Origin: JBIOHP01 sp044449065
Lineage (GTDB): Bacteria > Bacteroidota > Ignavibacteria > UBA10030 > SZUA-254
Length of the DNA: 64,000 nt
Assembly (NCBI GenBank): GCA_044449065.1
Contig: JBIOHP010000003.1
Location: 171,748 to 235,747 of the forward strand
Reading direction: 5' to 3'
The position numbers and the translations under genes were made by a program. Below, piece after piece: positions 1 to 10,800 of this stretch (position 1 is the stretch's first letter; each line of letters begins with the position of its first letter). Below the pieces are notes generated by a model. It had not been told where the DNA came from, searched no databases, and saw only the letters and a program-made list of their open reading frames with translations.

Positions 1-83
1 TTGAAGGTTTTCTAGCGATGCAAGTTCACTTTTGGTTTACAGTGAGGTTTTAGTATATTAAATAATACACTAAGTCTTTATAT

Positions 84-461
84 ATGGCGCATCAAAAAAC
101 TATACTTTGGGTTGAAGATGAGGAGGAACAATCGTCGGTACTGTCAAAATTATTCACCGAAAACGGCTTTCTCACCGTCGTGAGGGACAACGCCGAAGAA
201 GCGCTTCAAGTCTTGCGTGATTTCACTCCGGATATTATGCTGGTTGATATCAAACTGAGGGACTCGAACGGGCTCGACTTTTTCTATGAAATCAAAAAAA
301 CAGAGCGATTGAAAAATGTGCCGATTGTTTTTCTGACGGCATTTAATTCATTGCAAATGGCAATCGACGCGAAAAATAAAGGAGCAACCGATTATATTAC
401 CAAACCTTTCGATATTGACTATCTAATAGAACGCATCAAGGAGATTGTAGCACCCGAATAA
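84..461 (+). CDS. Stand-alone response regulator receiver (CheY-like)
   Basis: This is a single receiver domain of 125 residues with no output domain, so it probably works as a phosphorylation-dependent switch or a shuttle between partner proteins. The acidic pocket is the WVEDEEE stretch at residues 9-15. The phospho-acceptor is Asp55 in IMLVDIKL, the switch Thr is Thr85 in VFLTAF, and the conserved Lys is Lys107 in YITKPF. All catalytic positions are present, so it should be active. No kinase gene adjoins it in this window, and the partner may lie upstream of the edge. An imperfect inverted repeat at 51-72 lies just before the start codon. The family call is secure; the target is unknown. 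Confidence 0.9.
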   Translation: MAHQKTILWVEDEEEQSSVLSKLFTENGFLTVVRDNAEEALQVLRDFTPDIMLVDIKLRDSNGLDFFYEIKKTERLKNVPIVFLTAFNSLQMAIDAKNKGATDYITKPFDIDYLIERIKEIVAPE

Positions 462-624
462 GTGTCTTTCTCCATCCGTATTGTGGTTTCAATTTCTTTC
501 CGTAGGTTGATCATTTTTCAATTGATATTGCTTTTAAATAGACGAGATCACATTTTTTGATTTGAATTTTCTCCTTCCTTTTCATAAATTCTTTTCTTGA
601 ACTTCATTTTCTCGATTGTTCATA

Positions 625-1398
625 ATGAAAACAATTATCGTTTGTATTCAATGTTTGATCTTCTTCATGACAAGTTTCGTGAAGTGTCAAGATAACTATG
701 AGATACAGGTGTACGGTTCAGAGACTCAAATTCCGGGAGACGTTATGCTCGAATTGCACAATAACTATACAGTTGATGGCTCATCAACCAGCGTGGATGA
801 CGTTTTACCGACTAAATCGGCATTTCACGAAACGATGGAGCTAACGGTTGGCGTAACATCATGCTTCGAGGTAGGCGGTTACCTTTTTACCAGCGCGCGA
901 TCGGGATATGGTTTGCAATGGGTCGGAGATCATATCCGACCGCGCATCCGTGCGCCGGAAAGCTGGGGCTTACCGGTTGGTTTAAGTTTATCCGGTGAAA
1001 TCGGTTACCAGCGTAGGGAATATTCGACGGATACCTGGACGGTGGAATTAAGACCCATAGTTGATAAACAACTTAACAGGTGGTATTTTTCTCTTAATCC
1101 TGCAATGGATTTCTCACTGAAAGGGTTGAATCAGCATAGAGGATTGGAGTTCTCTCCGAACCTGAAGGCGGGATTTTCTGTCACCGACGTAGTAGTCCTG
1201 GGGGTTGAATATTACGGTTCGCTCGGACCGCTAAGTAAATTTGACCCGGCTTCAGATCAGCTGCATCAGATCTTTCCCTCAATCGATTTAAATATTTCTC
1301 CCGAGTGGGAATTCAATTCAGGAGTCGGGTTCGGCTTAACGCCGGCAACCGATCATTTGATTGCAAAAATTATTCTCGGAAGAAGATTCGGGAATTAA
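625..1398 (+). CDS. Putative outer-membrane beta-barrel protein
   Basis: I do not recognise a named family. The ATG at 625 is preferred over an in-frame TTG nine bases upstream, because it gives a clean signal peptide (MKTIIVCIQCLIFFMTSFVKCQ, cleaved near residue 22). The mature part is about 235 residues of alternating polar and aromatic residues with Gly/Tyr/Trp-rich strands, and it ends in IILGRRFGN. These are features of a small outer-membrane barrel. A lead such as MELTVGVTSCFEVGGYLF recalls transporter-like barrel families that describe a whole-cell phenotype assay rather than a function. It stands alone between a receiver gene and the convergent DPP IV gene. Cellular location is an inference from signal peptide and strand pattern. 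Confidence 0.65.
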   Translation: MKTIIVCIQCLIFFMTSFVKCQDNYEIQVYGSETQIPGDVMLELHNNYTVDGSSTSVDDVLPTKSAFHETMELTVGVTSCFEVGGYLFTSARSGYGLQWVGDHIRPRIRAPESWGLPVGLSLSGEIGYQRREYSTDTWTVELRPIVDKQLNRWYFSLNPAMDFSLKGLNQHRGLEFSPNLKAGFSVTDVVVLGVEYYGSLGPLSKFDPASDQLHQIFPSIDLNISPEWEFNSGVGFGLTPATDHLIAKIILGRRFGN

Positions 1399-1465
1399 CC
1401 TTCCATTTTTGCGCTATAAATGCGCACTATCAAGCTTGACGGATAATTGGACAGTGAGATTTATG

Positions 1466-3745
1466 TTATTTTTTTCCCGCCGGCATATTCTGTTCAAGAT
1501 AGGTAGTTAGAGTTTCGAAAAGGTGACGGGTCGTGTTTTTCCCCTGGCTTATGCTGTGCGTCCGGTTGGGGTATGCCATCATGGTAAAATGCTTATCGAA
1601 TGCGACCAGGTCGTTGATAAGGGATTCACAATTCTGGTAATGGACGTTATCATCCCCGGTACCGTGTACGATTAGAAGGTTTCCCGTGAGATTTTTAGCA
1701 TACGTGATTGCAGAACATTCTTTGTAGATACTATCTGCGTTCTCATCCGTTAATAATCCCATATATCGTTCCTCATAGACGTCATCGTAATAGCGTTCAT
1801 TGGTGACGGCAGCCACCGCCATTCCGGTTTTGTAGAGATCCGGATGACGGAACATAGCGTTGAGCGTGCTTGAGCCGCCGCCGCTCCATCCCCAAATTCC
1901 AATTCTCGAGGTATCAATAAAATGCCATTGTTTACCGATCGCTTCTACCGCAAGGGCGTGATCCCCCGATGGGAGGACGCCTATTTTTTTATAAATACAT
2001 TTTCGCCATTCGCGTCCGCGCGGAGCGGGCATCCCGCGGCTATCGATGCTTGCCACAATATATCCATGCTGCGCGAGCATCTGGTGCCACAAGCCGCGAT
2101 TGCCGCCCCATCGATCAACGACTGTTTGGCCGGCTGGTTCCCCATAAACATAGAAGAAGAGGGGATACGATTTTGTTGAATTGAAACCGGGCGGTTTGAT
2201 GCGCCATCCATCGAGCAAGACGCCTCCACCGATATCGATTTTAAAGAATTCAACAGGAGTGAGGTTAAGCGCATTGATTTTTTCTTTCAGAGATTTGTTT
2301 GCCGAGAGCACACGGACTTGTTGATGATCGGGTAACTTCACCAATTCAACGGTCGGAGGCATATCGAAATTGCTATACGTGTGAATTGCCCATTTTGCCG
2401 AAGGTGAAATTTGATACGAATGCCAACCCGGTTGGTTTGACGGGGAAATTCGTTGAGGCATTCCCTCTCCGTTTAGCCGTGCTCTATATAGATAAAGTTG
2501 CGTTGCGTTTTCCGGCGAAGCCGTATAATATACCCATCCCCCTTTTTCATCTACCGATTGTATTCCGATAACGTCAAAATCGCCATGAGTAATGCTTTTC
2601 GCTTCTTTTCCTTCCGTCGACAGGAGATAGACATGCCGCCATCCATCGCGTTCGCTTAACCAGGAAATCCATTTTCCTTTATCTACCGTAAACAAGTCGT
2701 CCATTACATCGACCCATGCGCTGTCTTTTTCGCTGTAGACCGTTCTCACTTCTCCTGTAGTAACGTTGCCAATCAGAACATCGTCCTGGTTCTGGCGGCG
2801 GTTGAAATGCTGCATCATAAGTTCGTTGGAAAACTCGATCCATTCGATACGCGGAATGTAATTATTCCGCGGGTCGCCGGGGACGTTCATCCATATAGGT
2901 TCGCCGCCTGCAGCCGGCACCACGCCGATGCGAACGGCGGAATTCATTTCACCGACTTTCGGATAGGGAAACGAAATGATCCGGGGATACAGCGAGTCGG
3001 TATTATTGATAAGATGAAATTCCCTGGCGCCTTTCGTATCGAATTGCCAGAAAGCGATGGAGGTATTATCCGGACTCCAGCGGAACCCATCACGCAGATC
3101 GAACTCTTCTTCATACACCCAATCGGACGTGCCATTGACGATAGTTTCAGAGCCATCGTGGGTTAGTTGTAAAATAACTCCATCATCAAGGTTTTCAGTA
3201 TAAATATCATTTTTGTATACATATGCTACTCTGTTGCCATTCGGGGAAAACTTTGCAAACATCAATCGGGAAGGTTCAAACCGGGCTCCAAGTTTTTTTA
3301 ATGTGCCCTTCTCTATATCAAGCACCCAATAATCCCCTCGTGTATTTTGCCGCCATACTCGTTTGGTATTGGTGAAGACGAGCAGCTTATTGCCGTCCTT
3401 TGACCATTGATAATCATCTATGTCGAGGGGAGTGGAGTCGTTTGCCGGTATAAGCTGCGAGGCGGGGACCACCACCCTCCGGCTGCCGTTTGCAGCAGAA
3501 TAAAGAACAATATCCTGGCCATCTTTTACTGTGGGTGATTTTTCAAGCGTCGAGTAAGAATTTCCATCTTTTTCCCATCGTACGGGACCAAAGCTTTCGG
3601 AGGAAAACTCGTTTTTCCCAAAGATTCGTTCAATTGTTAGATTTGAACTATCCTTTGTTCCCTGGCTCCTGAGCGGTGTGTTTGATAAAACAAGGATCGT
3701 CAGCAATAATAGGGTGGCGATAGTTTTGTATCGAATCGTTATCAT
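1466..3745 (-). CDS. Dipeptidyl peptidase IV (S9B family), secreted
   Basis: This is a full-length prolyl dipeptidyl peptidase of 759 residues, which removes X-Pro or X-Ala dipeptides from peptide N-termini. A signal peptide covers about residues 1-27. The N-terminal beta-propeller carries the DPP IV double-Glu region VYEEEFDLRDGF, which binds the substrate N-terminus. The C-terminal alpha/beta hydrolase has the nucleophile Ser621 in GWSGGG, the acid at Asp698/Asp699 in HGTGDDNVH and His730 in PNRTHS. Length and all motifs match active family members. A cupin gene lies upstream on the same strand across a 181-bp gap, so an operon is not assured. In this setting it would help use peptides in the periplasm or at the cell surface. 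Confidence 0.93.
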   Translation of the reverse strand: MITIRYKTIATLLLLTILVLSNTPLRSQGTKDSSNLTIERIFGKNEFSSESFGPVRWEKDGNSYSTLEKSPTVKDGQDIVLYSAANGSRRVVVPASQLIPANDSTPLDIDDYQWSKDGNKLLVFTNTKRVWRQNTRGDYWVLDIEKGTLKKLGARFEPSRLMFAKFSPNGNRVAYVYKNDIYTENLDDGVILQLTHDGSETIVNGTSDWVYEEEFDLRDGFRWSPDNTSIAFWQFDTKGAREFHLINNTDSLYPRIISFPYPKVGEMNSAVRIGVVPAAGGEPIWMNVPGDPRNNYIPRIEWIEFSNELMMQHFNRRQNQDDVLIGNVTTGEVRTVYSEKDSAWVDVMDDLFTVDKGKWISWLSERDGWRHVYLLSTEGKEAKSITHGDFDVIGIQSVDEKGGWVYYTASPENATQLYLYRARLNGEGMPQRISPSNQPGWHSYQISPSAKWAIHTYSNFDMPPTVELVKLPDHQQVRVLSANKSLKEKINALNLTPVEFFKIDIGGGVLLDGWRIKPPGFNSTKSYPLFFYVYGEPAGQTVVDRWGGNRGLWHQMLAQHGYIVASIDSRGMPAPRGREWRKCIYKKIGVLPSGDHALAVEAIGKQWHFIDTSRIGIWGWSGGGSSTLNAMFRHPDLYKTGMAVAAVTNERYYDDVYEERYMGLLTDENADSIYKECSAITYAKNLTGNLLIVHGTGDDNVHYQNCESLINDLVAFDKHFTMMAYPNRTHSISQGKNTTRHLFETLTTYLEQNMPAGKK

Positions 3746-3926
3746 AATAATGTGTCGGATTTTTTGATCGATGATGGAGGATTTTGTTTACAATTTATTT
3801 AATGTACTATGAAACGGGCAAATTTACAAGGAAAGGTCCGTTGAAGAAATTAAGTTTTGTGAATGAATTCCTTGAAAACCGAAAAAAGGCGATATGGAAT
3901 TGATTGTAATTTGTCTCCTGAAAAAT

Positions 3927-4301
3927 TTACGATTTGGAAATTTGGTCCCGGTGTACCATCTGGGGAGAAAAGCCCGGCAGACAGACAGCAATATATTCGG
4001 CTCCTTCGGGATGGGGGGAGCTATATTGTACCCATTCTCCTTTGTGAACGATAATTGCTTCGCCAGGATGTACGTCGATATCCCCACCAATCGTCGTTAC
4101 CTGTAAGATTCCTCTCAGAACTAATGTATATTCGTTGAACTCCGGTGTTTGGCCGGGCTCTTTCCATCCCGGAGGACTTTTCATCTGTGCGATACTCACT
4201 TCCGTTGTCTCAGAGTTCACTCTTCCGATAAATTCTTCAATTATTTTGGGTAAATTACCTTCGGCTTTAATTTGTGTCGGCTTTTTAATGAATTGAGGCA
4301 T
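3927..4301 (-). CDS. Cupin-domain protein
   Basis: A 124-residue single-domain cupin. Two conserved beta-barrel motifs are visible: the first around residues 53-70 (FNEYTLVLRGILQVT), the second around 80-95 (HPGEAIIVHKGEWVQY). The glycine and proline pattern PGEAIIVHKGE is typical of the family. The usual metal-binding HxH pair in motif 1 is not obvious (GQTPEFNEYTLVL), so metal binding is uncertain. The final VHRD may be a disordered tail. Proteins like this often bind small molecules or act as small sugar or amine binding enzymes; the substrate cannot be read from sequence. It lies between a DUF5694 gene and DPP IV, all on the minus strand with gaps above 130 bp. Confidence 0.8.
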   Translation of the reverse strand: MPQFIKKPTQIKAEGNLPKIIEEFIGRVNSETTEVSIAQMKSPPGWKEPGQTPEFNEYTLVLRGILQVTTIGGDIDVHPGEAIIVHKGEWVQYSSPHPEGAEYIAVCLPGFSPQMVHRDQISKS

Positions 4302-4432
4302 ACAGTCTTTCGAGTTGGTGATTTTGTTAAATTTTTTGATCGCGATGGAGAGGGTAATAAGTTGACGCAGTTATCCTCTCGTGAGAAAAGTTTGCCGCCT
4401 ATAAATGACATCCATTCCTATGAGAAGATCCC

Positions 4433-5356
4433 TTATTTTTTTTGATCTTCCATTCCGTCGTTCATTGGCGCTGCCTTCACCACATCGGAGAGTTGGACAA
4501 GCTCAAATTGGGGCGACGCCTCAAAACAATGTTGCAAAATGGGTTGATGACCGCTGCCAAAAATAATAAGCAGTCGATCAGCCGGAGTCGGTTTTGAGTT
4601 AAGAATGTTATTAAAAATTCTGAGATTCCTGTCGTACCACCATAAGGCGAGTTTATCGGGTCCGGTATTATCGGTAGTATTAAAGCCGCTGACGAGATAG
4701 TTCCCGTACATTCTGCGCACGTTTCGCTGGTCATTCAGGTATAATAATTTATCCATGATGGTACAGTGTGAAAGTATCTTATCCTCGTAGTCATACCACG
4801 TTGCGTAACTATTATCCCACCGCCGATCTTTTAAGGAATCCACTGCCGATGCAGACGACCATAATCGGCTCAGATCGGGATTATTATTCTCCTTGTCGTT
4901 CAAATAATTACCCGCGTCGACTGAATAAATCTTTTTCATTTGCAGTTGCAGCGCAAGCCGGAATCCCAATTGATCGGTTTCACTCCGCGTGAGAGAATAA
5001 TTTCCATCTAAATATGCCTGATACAATGAATCGATTTTTTCCCCATTTTTTGCTTCAATAAGTATTTTTGTCGGATGATATTTTTTCAAGACGTCGAGCA
5101 CCTCTCCAATCTCTTTTTGCCGTTCAGGCATGATTACGTCAACCATTTCGGCGGGATCGACTTTGTGAGCGTCGAGGTTGGGGTAATCGAAATGCCAGAC
5201 CCCGAGTATCAGGACCTTGGTTCGTTCACTCAGGTTGTCCGCAAGAAAATCGTCCGCGTAGCGAAATTGAACTTGATTTTGTGTCCTCTCCCTCCGTTGA
5301 CTCGATGCAGTATTAAAAAACACGGCAATGCAAAAAATACAGTATATTAATTTCAT
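4433..5356 (-). CDS. DUF5694-family secreted protein
   Basis: I chose the ATG at 5356 rather than 5452 because an AGGAG box lies just upstream and the product then begins with a signal peptide (MKLIYCIFCIAVFFNTASSQ). The mature protein of about 285 residues opens with KVLILGVWHFDYPNLD and has KILIEAK and a terminal IIFGSGHQPIL segment. This is the pattern of the DUF5694 family, common in Bacteroidota and of unknown function. The family resembles TraB/PrgY/GumN-like folds in which conserved His and Glu residues could bind metal; here GVWHF, IEAK and GSGH are the candidates. That parallel is an inference. It is monocistronic as far as spacing shows. Confidence 0.75.
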   Translation of the reverse strand: MKLIYCIFCIAVFFNTASSQRRERTQNQVQFRYADDFLADNLSERTKVLILGVWHFDYPNLDAHKVDPAEMVDVIMPERQKEIGEVLDVLKKYHPTKILIEAKNGEKIDSLYQAYLDGNYSLTRSETDQLGFRLALQLQMKKIYSVDAGNYLNDKENNNPDLSRLWSSASAVDSLKDRRWDNSYATWYDYEDKILSHCTIMDKLLYLNDQRNVRRMYGNYLVSGFNTTDNTGPDKLALWWYDRNLRIFNNILNSKPTPADRLLIIFGSGHQPILQHCFEASPQFELVQLSDVVKAAPMNDGMEDQKK

Positions 5357-5560
5357 CACGCTTTCTCCTTGTGTATTATTCTTAACTTTGGAAGACTCCC
5401 TAAAAACTAGAATTTGGATAAAAACGTTGCATGGTTCTATCTTTCCTCCCATTAATTTCCAACCTCGCTGAAGTGTTAAGGGAATGATAAAACCAATGAT
5501 TTTTGTATATTAGCTTTTCCTCAAATTGTTATTCTGATCAATTTATTAATTAAAATCGTT

Positions 5561-6409
5561 ATGTCCAACTACCTCCACACTCATTATAATTTAGACGATC
5601 CCAAGTTAGTCTCTATTCTCGACGAAACCCCGTACTGGTCGGCGCCGCCCGGAACCGCAATCCTCGATCGGATGCCGTTCCGTAAGAACATGAATGTGCT
5701 CGATATTGGCTTCGGGACAGGTTTTCCATTGATTGAAGCGGCGATGCGCCTCGGTAACACGTGCAGCGTGTACGGCATTGATCCGTGGAGTGCCGGTTGC
5801 GATCGGGTAAAGCAAAAGCTTGCAATCTGCGGAATTTCCAATGTTAAAATTATCGAGGGAACGGCGGAACGGATGTCTTTTGAAAATAATTTCTTCGATA
5901 TAATCGTATCGAATAACGGCATGAATAACATCGATGATTTGCCGAACGCGCTAAAAGAGTGTAACCGGGTTGCGAAAACAGGCGGGAGGTTTATTTTTAC
6001 GTTCAACACTGAAAAAACATTCATCGAATTTTATTCAGTCTACCGCGAGGTGTTAATGGAAAATGGCTTGCAGGAATATGATCGGAAAATATCGGAGCAT
6101 ATCTATCATAAACGTAAACCCATTCCTGAAATGCAAAATCTTCTTTCTCAATCTGGATTTAAATTGCTTTCTAGCGATGAGGACGCCTACTACTACAGCT
6201 TCACCGACGGAACTGCTATGCTTAATCATTTCCTGATCCGGTTGGCATTTTTAGATACCTGGAAAAATATATTACCCGAAGCAAAACAGGACGGCGTTTT
6301 CAAACAGATCGAACTGAAATTGAATAATCAGGCTGCACTGACAGGTGGGTTTTCGATGAAGGTGCCCTTCATTATGATGGATTGTGAGAAAATCAAAGCT
6401 ATTGCATGA
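5561..6409 (+). CDS. Class I SAM-dependent methyltransferase
   Basis: A 282-residue cytosolic methyltransferase. The S-adenosylmethionine site is motif I, VLDIGFGTGFPLIEAA, near residues 48-63, followed by the acidic end of strand 2 (VYGIDPW) and the motif IV region FFDIIVSNNGMNN near 115. The core is of the Methyltransf_11/25 type seen in UbiE/COQ5 and many small-molecule methyltransferases. The C-terminal third has no obvious named domain. The substrate cannot be told from sequence, and no biosynthetic neighbours give a hint: the next gene, a PP2C phosphatase, starts 85 bp downstream. The family call is safe, the specific role is not. Confidence 0.85.
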   Translation: MSNYLHTHYNLDDPKLVSILDETPYWSAPPGTAILDRMPFRKNMNVLDIGFGTGFPLIEAAMRLGNTCSVYGIDPWSAGCDRVKQKLAICGISNVKIIEGTAERMSFENNFFDIIVSNNGMNNIDDLPNALKECNRVAKTGGRFIFTFNTEKTFIEFYSVYREVLMENGLQEYDRKISEHIYHKRKPIPEMQNLLSQSGFKLLSSDEDAYYYSFTDGTAMLNHFLIRLAFLDTWKNILPEAKQDGVFKQIELKLNNQAALTGGFSMKVPFIMMDCEKIKAIA

Positions 6410-6494
6410 TATCACAACACTTAGGGTAAGTAAAAACTAAATTCCCGCTCATTCGTATACTTAAGTATACAGTCTCAAGATACCGGACAAGGAC

Positions 6495-7607
6495 ATGACA
6501 ACAAAGAACTCTTTGCTTCAAGAAGAACAGAAATTAAGCAGCGTCCTGCGTGAAGATTTTCACAGGGGAAATCTGAAACGCAGCATCAAACGGGATTATA
6601 ATGATCTGAAAGAATATTTTCTGGATGAACATCGAAAACAGCATTTAGAAAAATTGTGGGTAGTGCCGCGGTGGCTGTTGCTTAGCTGGTGGCTGGTAAA
6701 AGCTCTCTTATTGAAACTTACTCCTCCGAGGCGCATCGCACTGCTTGTCGGTTGTTTACTCATTTTCTTTTCGAAAGCTATCCAATTTCAGGGACAGAGT
6801 ATACGAATTGAGTCTGACACAAGCGCTGCGGGAGCATTGATATTACTGTTTGTGTTGATGCTTGAGTTAAAGGATAAACTGGTGGCGCGAGAAGAGTTAG
6901 AATCGGGACGCGCAATCCAGTCGGCTCTTATGCCCGAACGAAGTCCCTCGGTAGATGGATGGTCCTTATTTTTATTTAGCCGAACAGCAAACGAGGTGGG
7001 CGGCGATCTTGTAGATTTCCAGGAGGTTGCAGTGGATCGATTTGGTATTTCCCTCGCCGATGTGGCGGGAAAAGGATTGCGCGCTGCTTTGCTCATGGCT
7101 AAATTACAGGCGTCGCTGAGAGCATTGGCGCCTGACAACAAATCATTGAGCGAACTCGGGAAGAAGATCAACCAAATCTTTTATCGCGACGGCATAAGAA
7201 ATATTTTCGCCTCGCTTGTGTATCTTGAAATCGGAAAAAATTCCGGAAAAGTGCATCTCATCAATGCCGGCCATATTCCACCCATCGTGATTCGTAGAAA
7301 TACCTTGGAGGAATTATCGAAAGGCAAGCCGGCAATTGGAATCTTTCCCGAAACTGAATATACGGAAGAGGAATTGACGCTCGAGCGTGGCGAATCGGTA
7401 TTAATTTATTCAGACGGTTTGACTGATGCTAAAAATGAGACCGGTGAGTTTTACGGAAGCAATCGCGTACAACACCTTTTGCGTCAACTTCCGAACCTTT
7501 CGGCGCTTGAAATGGGTGAATCGATTGTCAGGGAGATAGATCGGTTTATCGGCGAAGCAAAAATATTTGACGACCTGTCTTTGATTTTATTGAAGAGAAC
7601 AGGTTAA
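6495..7607 (+). CDS. Membrane-anchored SpoIIE/RsbU-type PP2C phosphatase
   Basis: A 370-residue serine phosphatase. The N-terminal part has hydrophobic segments near residues 55-75, 80-95 and 105-122, so it is anchored in the inner membrane. After a short linker (ELESGRAIQSALMPE, a signature of this family) comes the PP2C-like domain at about 140-370. Metal-binding acids are visible in GGDLVDF, ISLADVAGKG, LIYSDGLTDA and IFDDLSLIL. Such proteins dephosphorylate anti-sigma-factor antagonists or similar STAS proteins in partner-switching regulation. No STAS or anti-sigma kinase gene lies nearby, and there is no separate sensor domain, so the input is unknown. Confidence 0.88.
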   Translation: MTTKNSLLQEEQKLSSVLREDFHRGNLKRSIKRDYNDLKEYFLDEHRKQHLEKLWVVPRWLLLSWWLVKALLLKLTPPRRIALLVGCLLIFFSKAIQFQGQSIRIESDTSAAGALILLFVLMLELKDKLVAREELESGRAIQSALMPERSPSVDGWSLFLFSRTANEVGGDLVDFQEVAVDRFGISLADVAGKGLRAALLMAKLQASLRALAPDNKSLSELGKKINQIFYRDGIRNIFASLVYLEIGKNSGKVHLINAGHIPPIVIRRNTLEELSKGKPAIGIFPETEYTEEELTLERGESVLIYSDGLTDAKNETGEFYGSNRVQHLLRQLPNLSALEMGESIVREIDRFIGEAKIFDDLSLILLKRTG

Positions 7608-7711
7608 AGGATAGGGCATGGGTGTCATTCGGATTCTTGGGTTCCGTAGACCGGATGAAAGTATTATCCCGGTCGGGTCACCATTAAGTCTCTAATTAGA
7701 GTTGACATTTC

Positions 7712-7753
7712 TAGCGGTGAAAACATACTGACATTTCTATCGGGCAGTAACAA
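7712..7753 (+). promoter_or_regulatory. Candidate promoter with 15-bp direct repeats upstream of the BNR-propeller gene
   Basis: A TTGACA box at 7712-7717 is followed 16 bases later by CATACT (7734-7739), a fair sigma-70 type pair. Two near-identical 15-mers, TGACATTTCTAGCGG and TGACATTTCTATCGG, start at 7713 and 7739, exactly 26 bp apart, so they overlap the presumed promoter. The start codon of the large gene is about 130 bp downstream. Both readings are from inspection only. Confidence 0.35.
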
Positions 7754-7872
7754 CGACAACAAAAAGATAGACACAAATTTGCAATTTCTTCGAATTTCCC
7801 CTAAATTCTTAGGTCTAATAAACCTGTTTCCCCCCTTAATCGCATAGTGCATGTTTCCAAAGGAACTTTAAT

Positions 7873-10800
7873 ATGAAAAAATACACGCGATATCTGCTTT
7901 TATTTTGTTTTTCATTTCTACTACTATATAGCTCTGTAGAGAAATCATTCTCCAAAAATGACAAACCACAGAGTGATTCCTCCAAATCGAAAGATCCGAT
8001 GGCGTCGGAAACCTTTAACGGGCTAAAATTCCGTTCCATTGGACCGGCGGTCACCTCCGGTAGGGTTACATCGATTGCTGTCGACCCGACGGATCATTCG
8101 AATTGGTATATCGGAGCAGCTTCCGGCGGCGTTTGGAAGACAACCAATGCCGGAACGACATTCTTGCCAATCTTCGATGGCGAAGCTTCATATTCGATCG
8201 GTACAGTGGTTGTTGATCCTGTAAACCCGCTGATTATTTGGGTCGGATCGGGTGAGAATAACAGTCAGCGCAGCGTCTCCTACGGCGATGGAGTTTATAA
8301 ATCCGAGGATGGAGGAAAATCGTGGAAAAACCTGGGTCTGAAAAAATCCGAACATATTGGGCGAATTGTTATCGATCCACGGAATGATAATACTGTATTC
8401 ATCGCGTCGCAGGGACCACTCTGGGGACCCGGCGGGGATCGCGGGATATTTAAAACCACCGATGGAGGCAAAGATTGGAAAAATATTCTCGTCATCAGCG
8501 AGAATACCGGCGTATCCGACATGGTGATCGATCCTAAAAATCCCGATGTGATGTATGCTTCATCCTATCAACGACGTCGCCATGTCTGGACGCTTATTGA
8601 TGGCGGTCCCGAATCAGCAATTTATAAGACGACCGACGCGGGAGCCACGTGGATTAAATTGAAAAACGGTTTGCCCACGGTCGATATGGGACGAATAGGT
8701 CTGGCGATCTCGCCTGTCGATAATAAAATCATTTACGCAACAATTGAAGCTGCGCAAAAGAAAGGCGGATTTTTCCGATCAACCGATTACGGAGCGAATT
8801 GGGAAAAAAGAAACGATATCATTGCAAGCAGCCCGCAATATTATGGAACCATCTTTGCCGATCCCAAAAACCCGGATCGCGTCTATCATATGGATTTTTT
8901 AATTATGGTGACCGACGATGGCGGGAAAACGTTCTCACGTCTCGGTGAAAAATCCAAACATGTAGATAACCATGCAATGTGGATTGATCCCGACAATACC
9001 AAGCATTACCTTGTGGGTTGCGACGGCGGGTTGTATGAAAGTTTTGATCGAGCTCAAACATGGAATTTCAAATCGAATCTACCTATCACTCAATTTTATG
9101 ACGTCTGTGTTGATAATTCGCTGCCCTTTTATTACGTGTATGGCGGAACACAGGATAATAATTCGCTTGGTGGTCCGTCGCGCACCCGGAATTCATCGGG
9201 CATCGCCAACTCCGATTGGTTTGTTACCACGGGCGGCGATGGATTTCAATCAAGAGTAGATCCCGAAGATCCAAACATTGTCTACAGCGAAAGTCAATAC
9301 GGTGGTCTCGTTCGGTACGACCGGCGTACTGGTGAACAAACAAGTATCCAGCCCCAGCCGGGGAAGGATGAAAAACCTCTTCGATGGAATTGGGATTCTC
9401 CGATAATTGTAAGTCCACATAGCCATACGCGTTTATATTTTGCGGCAAACAAGCTCTTCCGCTCAGATGACAGGGGAGATTCCTGGAAGGCAGTTTCCGG
9501 CGAATTATCCCGTGAAATTGATCGTAATTCATTGCCCGTTATGGACAAGGTGTGGGGAGTTGATGCAGTCGCTAAAAATGCTTCCACTTCAATATATGGA
9601 AATTGTGTAGCTCTCTCTGAATCTCCGATCAAAGAAGGTGTGATTTATGTCGGTACTGATGACGGACTTATTCATATAACAGAAGACGGTGGATCAACAT
9701 GGAAAACTATTCAGAAATTTACGGGCATACCGGAGAATACCTATGTAAGCAGAATTCTTGCCTCGCAAAATGACGTCAATACCGTTTATGCATCTTTCGA
9801 TAATCATAAAATGGCGGATTTTGCGCCATACATTTTGAAAAGCACCGATGCGGGAAAATCATGGGAATCAATTAAAGGTAATCTCCCCGCCAACGGTCCC
9901 GTTCTTGCGATCGCAGAAGATCACATCAATCCATTGTTGCTTTTTGTCGGCACCGAATTTGGCATGTACTTCACGGTTGATGGGGGAGCAAAATGGATTC
10001 GATTAAAGAGCGGATTGCCGACTATCGCAGTCCGTGATATAACAATTCAGAAAAGAGAAAACGATCTGGTGATTGCAACATTCGGGCGCGGATTCTACGT
10101 TCTCGATAACTACACGCCTTTACGCTCGGTGAAACCGGATCTGTTTGAAAACGAAGCCGCATTCTTTCCGATCAAGGACGCCATGATGTACATCGAAGCA
10201 ACGCCTCTTGGCGGCGGAAATAAAGGATCGCAGGGAGAATCGTATTTTCAAACATCGAATCCTCAGATTGGCGCTGCCATCACGTATTATTTAAAAGATT
10301 CCTATAAGAGCAAAAAAGATATACGGTTGGAAGCGGAGAAAGACGCTGAAAAGAAAAAGCTGCCGATAAAGTACCCAACGTTTGATGAATTGCGGGCGGA
10401 GGATGAAGAAGAAGCTCCAACGGTTTTTCTTACTCTCAGCGATACAAACGGAAATGTTATCCGTCGGTTGAACGCGCCAAATTCGAAAGGCGTCAACCGT
10501 GTTACGTGGGATATGTGTTTCCCGCTTCCGATGCTTGCACCGCCTCCACCACCGGAAAGCGATCGTCCACCCGAAGCCGGACCATTGGTCATGCCGGGAA
10601 GTTATCGAGTTACTCTGTCAAAACGTATTGGAGGTGTTACAACACAGATAGCTGGACCACAATCATTTACGATCTATGTTCCCGGACAGGAATCCATGAG
10701 TATAACCGACAGAAAATCACTCGCCGAATTTCAACATCAGGTTTCACAATTGCAACGCGCGGTGAATGGTTCGGCGCAAGCCGCTAATGATCTCAAAACA

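Noticed and set aside
5584..6024. 146-codon minus-strand frame
   Set aside because: Antisense to the methyltransferase gene; no motif.
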